Of a stretch of 64,000 nucleotides of DNA, positions 61,223 through 64,000 are shown one piece after another. The stretch's first letter is position 1. Every line of letters starts with the position of its first letter. The stretch covers positions 1 to 64,000 of the forward strand of contig JAAEEP010000010.1 of the NCBI GenBank assembly GCA_013415695.1. The letters run 5' to 3'. The translations under genes were made by a program, and so were the position numbers. This DNA is from Methanomassiliicoccales archaeon. Lineage in GTDB: Archaea > Thermoplasmatota > Thermoplasmata > Methanomassiliicoccales > JAAEEP01. The notes beneath the pieces were generated by a model. It was not told where the DNA came from, ran no database searches, and saw only the letters and a list, made by a program, of their open reading frames with translations.

Positions 61223-62245
61223 ATGAACAGATCCCCCGAGCTGAAGGTTGGATTTGGAATGATCAACGAGATCATTCTGCAACCGATCAGGTCTATACTA
61301 TTGAGAACTAGTCTCGAAATCGGAGTCTTTGATGTCCTCTCGGATTTCACTTCCTCCATAGATGTTTCAAAGAGATTGGGTACACATCATGATAACACCC
61401 GTTATCTTCTGGATGGACTGGCGTCCTGTGATCTGGTGGAAAAGAATAATCAGATGTATAGGAATACCGAGATGTCCAGACTCTATCTCGTAAGCGAGAG
61501 CGCCAACTATATGGGCTCTTATATACAGCTATACCAGAGATCACTCATCGATGCCTTGGACGACCTGACGGAAATGGTGCAAAAAGGCTCGATACCTTCG
61601 CCCCCCAAGGTTGTTGACGGCTCTTATGACGAATTCGAAGAGTATGTAAAGGCTCTGGCCAGCGCGGCAAAGGGAGGGACCGCTCGAATAGCGGCCCGTA
61701 TCGTGAGTCAACAACCAGAGTTTCCAACCATGCGAAGGATGCTTGATATCGGTGGTGGACCCGGAATAATAGCAATGGCCATTGTAGATCCACATCCTTT
61801 CATGAAGGGAGTTATCTTCGAACAGCCAGCCATGGCCGAGGTGGCAAGAAAAAATATTTCGGATTTCGGAATGGAGGACAGAATGGAGGTTATCTCCGGG
61901 AACTTCCTGACCGATCCTTTAGAAGAATCTTTTGATCTTATCTGGACCAGTTTCTGCCTCTACTTCGCGAAGCATCATCTGGACGAGACGATCAAAAAGA
62001 TATTTGAAGCTCTAGAGCCGGGAGGCATTTTCATCTCGCTGCATGAAGGCTTGAATGAGGAAGGTACAAAGCCGGAGATACTAGTGCTTCCAAACATCGC
62101 GATGAACATGAACGGGCATGACACGGCCTTCGAAAGTGGCGAGATCGTGGAAGCGATGAGGCGAAGCGGATTCTCAGATGTCAGGAGCAGACCTGAAGAC
62201 AGTCCCTTTGGAGAGGTTGAGGTCGTCATAGGAAAGAAAGAATAG
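61223..62245 (+). CDS. O-methyltransferase family protein (dimerisation plus Rossmann domain)
   Basis: A 340-residue SAM methyltransferase similar in plan to hydroxyneurosporene/acetylserotonin O-methyltransferases. An N-terminal helical winged dimerisation domain (about 1-100) precedes a Rossmann domain with motif I MLDIGGGPGIIAMAI at about 172-186 and DLIWTSFCLYF later. Substrate unknown. ATG 61223 follows the radical SAM stop by 31 nt and could be read through or from its own TATA (GATAAAAG at 61192). Confidence 0.85.
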   Translation: MNRSPELKVGFGMINEIILQPIRSILLRTSLEIGVFDVLSDFTSSIDVSKRLGTHHDNTRYLLDGLASCDLVEKNNQMYRNTEMSRLYLVSESANYMGSYIQLYQRSLIDALDDLTEMVQKGSIPSPPKVVDGSYDEFEEYVKALASAAKGGTARIAARIVSQQPEFPTMRRMLDIGGGPGIIAMAIVDPHPFMKGVIFEQPAMAEVARKNISDFGMEDRMEVISGNFLTDPLEESFDLIWTSFCLYFAKHHLDETIKKIFEALEPGGIFISLHEGLNEEGTKPEILVLPNIAMNMNGHDTAFESGEIVEAMRRSGFSDVRSRPEDSPFGEVEVVIGKKE

Positions 62246-62249
62246 AAAG

Positions 62250-62336
62250 CGCCGAGGGGGAGATTCGAACTCCCGTGGTGCAGAGCACCACCGGCTCTCA
62301 AGGCCGGCGCCGTGATCCGGGCTTAGCTACCTCGGC
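62250..62336 (-). tRNA. tRNA-Ser (anticodon TGA)
   Basis: Class II tRNA on the minus strand. Acceptor GCCGAGG (62336-62330) pairs with CCTCGGC; discriminator G (62250). The anticodon stem CCGGC/GCCGG encloses CTTGAGA, giving anticodon TGA. The long variable arm (TGGTGC...GCACCA) is typical of serine. The CCA end is not encoded. A TATA-like box CTTATACGG is at about 62366-62374 on the minus strand. Confidence 0.97.
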
Positions 62337-62470
62337 CCACATTTGGCAAAGCCCTTCCCCCGTATAAGCTTTATCTCATTTTCACCTGACTGAGGCCTTG
62401 TGATCTCCCCTCACGAAGAATCTTTACAGATAAGACTAGGCCTCAGGTTGCCACAATTGGTAATCTCTAC

Positions 62471-64000
62471 TTAGAAAATCTTGCCCAGCCTGGTTGAAAG
62501 CATGGTGTCGATATCCAGCTCGAATGCGCCAACTGGATAGCCCAGCTCCATTTTTGAAATTACCTCAGGGTCGATCTCCCCGAAATGTCCAACTTCGATC
62601 CCTTCTATGGATACAGAGGCGGCCCTTCCCCCTAGATACATACCCGACGATAATGGTCTGATCTCATGGTCAATGGAGATGTCCCTCAGGATGCTCTCCG
62701 TCAAGGATTTCATTTCGGTGAAGCTTACCCTGGAATGGACCGAAAGACCTGCTAGATGACGGGTTCGCTTCAGATCGACCATCACATCACCTACCTCGAA
62801 GATCCTTTGAGGAAGATCGCGGTGCTTGTTCTTGCGAACCACCTCGAAAAGGCTTGGTAGCAAGTGCCAGCGCATGCAAGTGTAATCCTCTCCAAGAGGA
62901 TTCTGGATCTCCACCACTTCATGAGACGGGATGCTCATCATCGCGAACTGTTCTCCAGGGTTGGATAGCATTAGTGTAGTTACCTCCATGTATCCATATC
63001 CTATCATGAGCTGCTTGATCTGATCAGAAGCACGCTCTATAGGCCTGAGGCTGCCAAATGTCTGGACCCGAGGAAGTGTCGAGCCGAAGTTCTCATAACC
63101 ATGGCCAATGGCCACGTCCTCGGCAAGATCCACGGGATGTAGGATATCCAGTCTGGTTGCGGGTACCAATACCTTCACTTTGCCGTTGTCAACGGATGCA
63201 TCATATCCCATTCTCTTGAGGGCGATCACTATCTCCTCATCGGTGATGTTCATTCCGAGGAAGGAACGGCAGAAATCGGCATCAAGCTCCCATCTCCGAG
63301 GCTCCAGATCCGGAGTGATGAATTCCTCCTCGGCAATAACCTTGACTGTCTGGATTATGGCTCCCCGCTCAGCTATGGAGGTCGCCACAATATTGAGCGC
63401 TCCGGATATTGCCTTGAAATCTGTACCGGTGACGTCGATGAACAGGTTCTCCGTCGACTCGGTCACCGTGGTCAGGCGACCGTTTATGATCGGTGGGAAT
63501 GAAAGTACTTCATCGTTTCGGTCCAGGATCAGCGGGTAGTGTTCCTTCCCCTCCAGAACGAACGCGTAATCGATCCCCTTTTCATGCCTCTCGAGGATCT
63601 CTCGAAGATTCATCTCCTCATCCTTGGCCAGAGGAACGAATGATACAGATTCCGGGTCGACGGCCTTGTACTTGAAGGGTGGCTCTACCCTGTCAAGGTC
63701 ATGGATTCCGATGGAAACCTTGGCCCTCTTCCGCCCCATAGTTAGGTGGAGCTTCTCCTGGACCTCCATGAGCGATTTGATGAGTTCGTCAGTCATCACC
63801 ACGTTCCTGATTACTCCTGCAACCACGTAAGGCCGTACTTCAAGGACGCTGGGATCCCTATAAAGCACCATACCCGAATCCTCAGTGGGATAGAGCTTCA
63901 TTCCGGCCTCCTTCCCTAAGAAGGCGCGTAACGCTCGCGCTATGCCCTCCACGCTGAAAAGATCCGGCCTGCTGGGGAAGAACTCCATCGCGATCTCACC
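62471..64000 (-). CDS. pheT: Phenylalanyl-tRNA synthetase beta subunit (partial, 5' end beyond window)
   Basis: C-terminal part of the beta chain of the phenylalanyl-tRNA synthetase. The reading frame is open to the last base; the MEFFPSRPDL ATG at 63988 matches an internal conserved NRPDLLSVEGIARAL-type stretch, so the true start lies outside. The B3/4 domain follows (about residues 90-200 of this segment), then the B5 domain and the C-terminal pseudo-catalytic core. The stop at 62471-62473 is complete. It is separated from tRNA-Ser by about 130 bp with nothing recognisable. Confidence 0.95.
   Translation of the reverse strand, partial: GEIAMEFFPSRPDLFSVEGIARALRAFLGKEAGMKLYPTEDSGMVLYRDPSVLEVRPYVVAGVIRNVVMTDELIKSLMEVQEKLHLTMGRKRAKVSIGIHDLDRVEPPFKYKAVDPESVSFVPLAKDEEMNLREILERHEKGIDYAFVLEGKEHYPLILDRNDEVLSFPPIINGRLTTVTESTENLFIDVTGTDFKAISGALNIVATSIAERGAIIQTVKVIAEEEFITPDLEPRRWELDADFCRSFLGMNITDEEIVIALKRMGYDASVDNGKVKVLVPATRLDILHPVDLAEDVAIGHGYENFGSTLPRVQTFGSLRPIERASDQIKQLMIGYGYMEVTTLMLSNPGEQFAMMSIPSHEVVEIQNPLGEDYTCMRWHLLPSLFEVVRKNKHRDLPQRIFEVGDVMVDLKRTRHLAGLSVHSRVSFTEMKSLTESILRDISIDHEIRPLSSGMYLGGRAASVSIEGIEVGHFGEIDPEVISKMELGYPVGAFELDIDTMLSTRLGKIF

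Noticed and set aside
1-64000. CRISPR array, insertion sequence, integrase or prophage
   Set aside because: No repeat-spacer pattern, transposase or integrase motif or att-like repeat was seen by eye beside the two tRNA genes.

Overview
The window is archaeal and most likely from a member of the Thermoplasmatota, probably an anaerobe. The archaeal evidence is an archaeal-type 7S SRP RNA gene next to a TATA box, SRP54, TrmY (pseudouridine-54 methyltransferase), an archaeal PheT, and a tRNA-Ser gene without an encoded CCA. Many genes have a TATA-like box about 25 nt before the start codon and no Shine-Dalgarno site (leaderless), while operon-internal genes carry GGAGG/GGTGA sites and frequent TTG or GTG starts. 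The lineage guess rests on the split lipoate ligase (LplA + LplB, known from Thermoplasma), an apparent DUF6015 protein, FTR-like and KaiC-like proteins and the general style of the genes; it is not proven. A methanogenesis marker 2 (AIR-synthase-related) gene and an anaerobic class III ribonucleotide reductase point to an anaerobic life.

Layout. 0-8.3 kb: a peptide ABC transporter (substrate-binding protein, two permeases, two ATPases) followed by small membrane proteins. 8.3-15.2 kb: a DUF6015-like protein, a site-2 protease, a zinc-ribbon protein, NrdD facing a winged-helix regulator across a repeat-rich divergent promoter, methanogenesis marker 2, and the SRP RNA gene (minus strand). 15.3-19.9 kb: a NitT/TauT-type ABC transporter in one operon with a uroporphyrinogen-decarboxylase/MtaA-type protein, then a cysteine hydrolase. 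20.0-24.2 kb: lipA-E1alpha-E1beta-E2, a 2-oxoacid dehydrogenase operon without E3. 24.2-30.6 kb (minus): an ABC-2 exporter, a double-HTH Lrp-like regulator, an operon of FTR-like protein, CPHC thioredoxin-fold protein, LplB and LplA, a HEPN-like protein and a PPC/DUF296 protein. 30.7-34.7 kb: MsrA, a radical SAM protein and a Lon-like protease. 34.9-39.2 kb: a DUF4129 / MoxR / DUF58 operon. 39.2-44.9 kb: SOUL protein, methyltransferase, a flavin-reductase-like protein, a PEP-synthase-like phosphotransferase without a PEP barrel, and two very small genes.

45-48.5 kb is odd: it holds a DUF3795 gene and a SHOCT gene, each with a clear frameshift, and two further genes (a GNAT and a ClC channel) whose real N-termini seem to lie in another frame. 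48.8-55.1 kb: tRNA-Ala(CGC), a cation efflux protein, PurB, a KaiC-like double ATPase followed by two paralogous winged-helix proteins, and a long coiled-coil protein. 55.2 kb: a TATA-driven, T-run-terminated hairpin that I interpret as an uncharacterised small RNA. 55.3-58.5 kb: srp54-trmY and a zinc-ribbon gene followed by a fused CoaD/NTPase. 58.5-64 kb: two small proteins built from repeated four-cysteine modules, an SBF-type transporter, a COG0731-type radical SAM protein, an O-methyltransferase-like protein, tRNA-Ser(TGA), and pheT running off the right edge.

How the genes work together: lipoate synthesis (LipA) and salvage (LplA/LplB) both serve the E2 lipoyl domain at 22.9 kb; no E3 was found, and a redox pair (FTR-like and thioredoxin-fold) is encoded with LplAB. 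SRP RNA and SRP54, both in this window, form the core of the targeting particle. I found no CRISPR array, insertion sequence, integrase or prophage.
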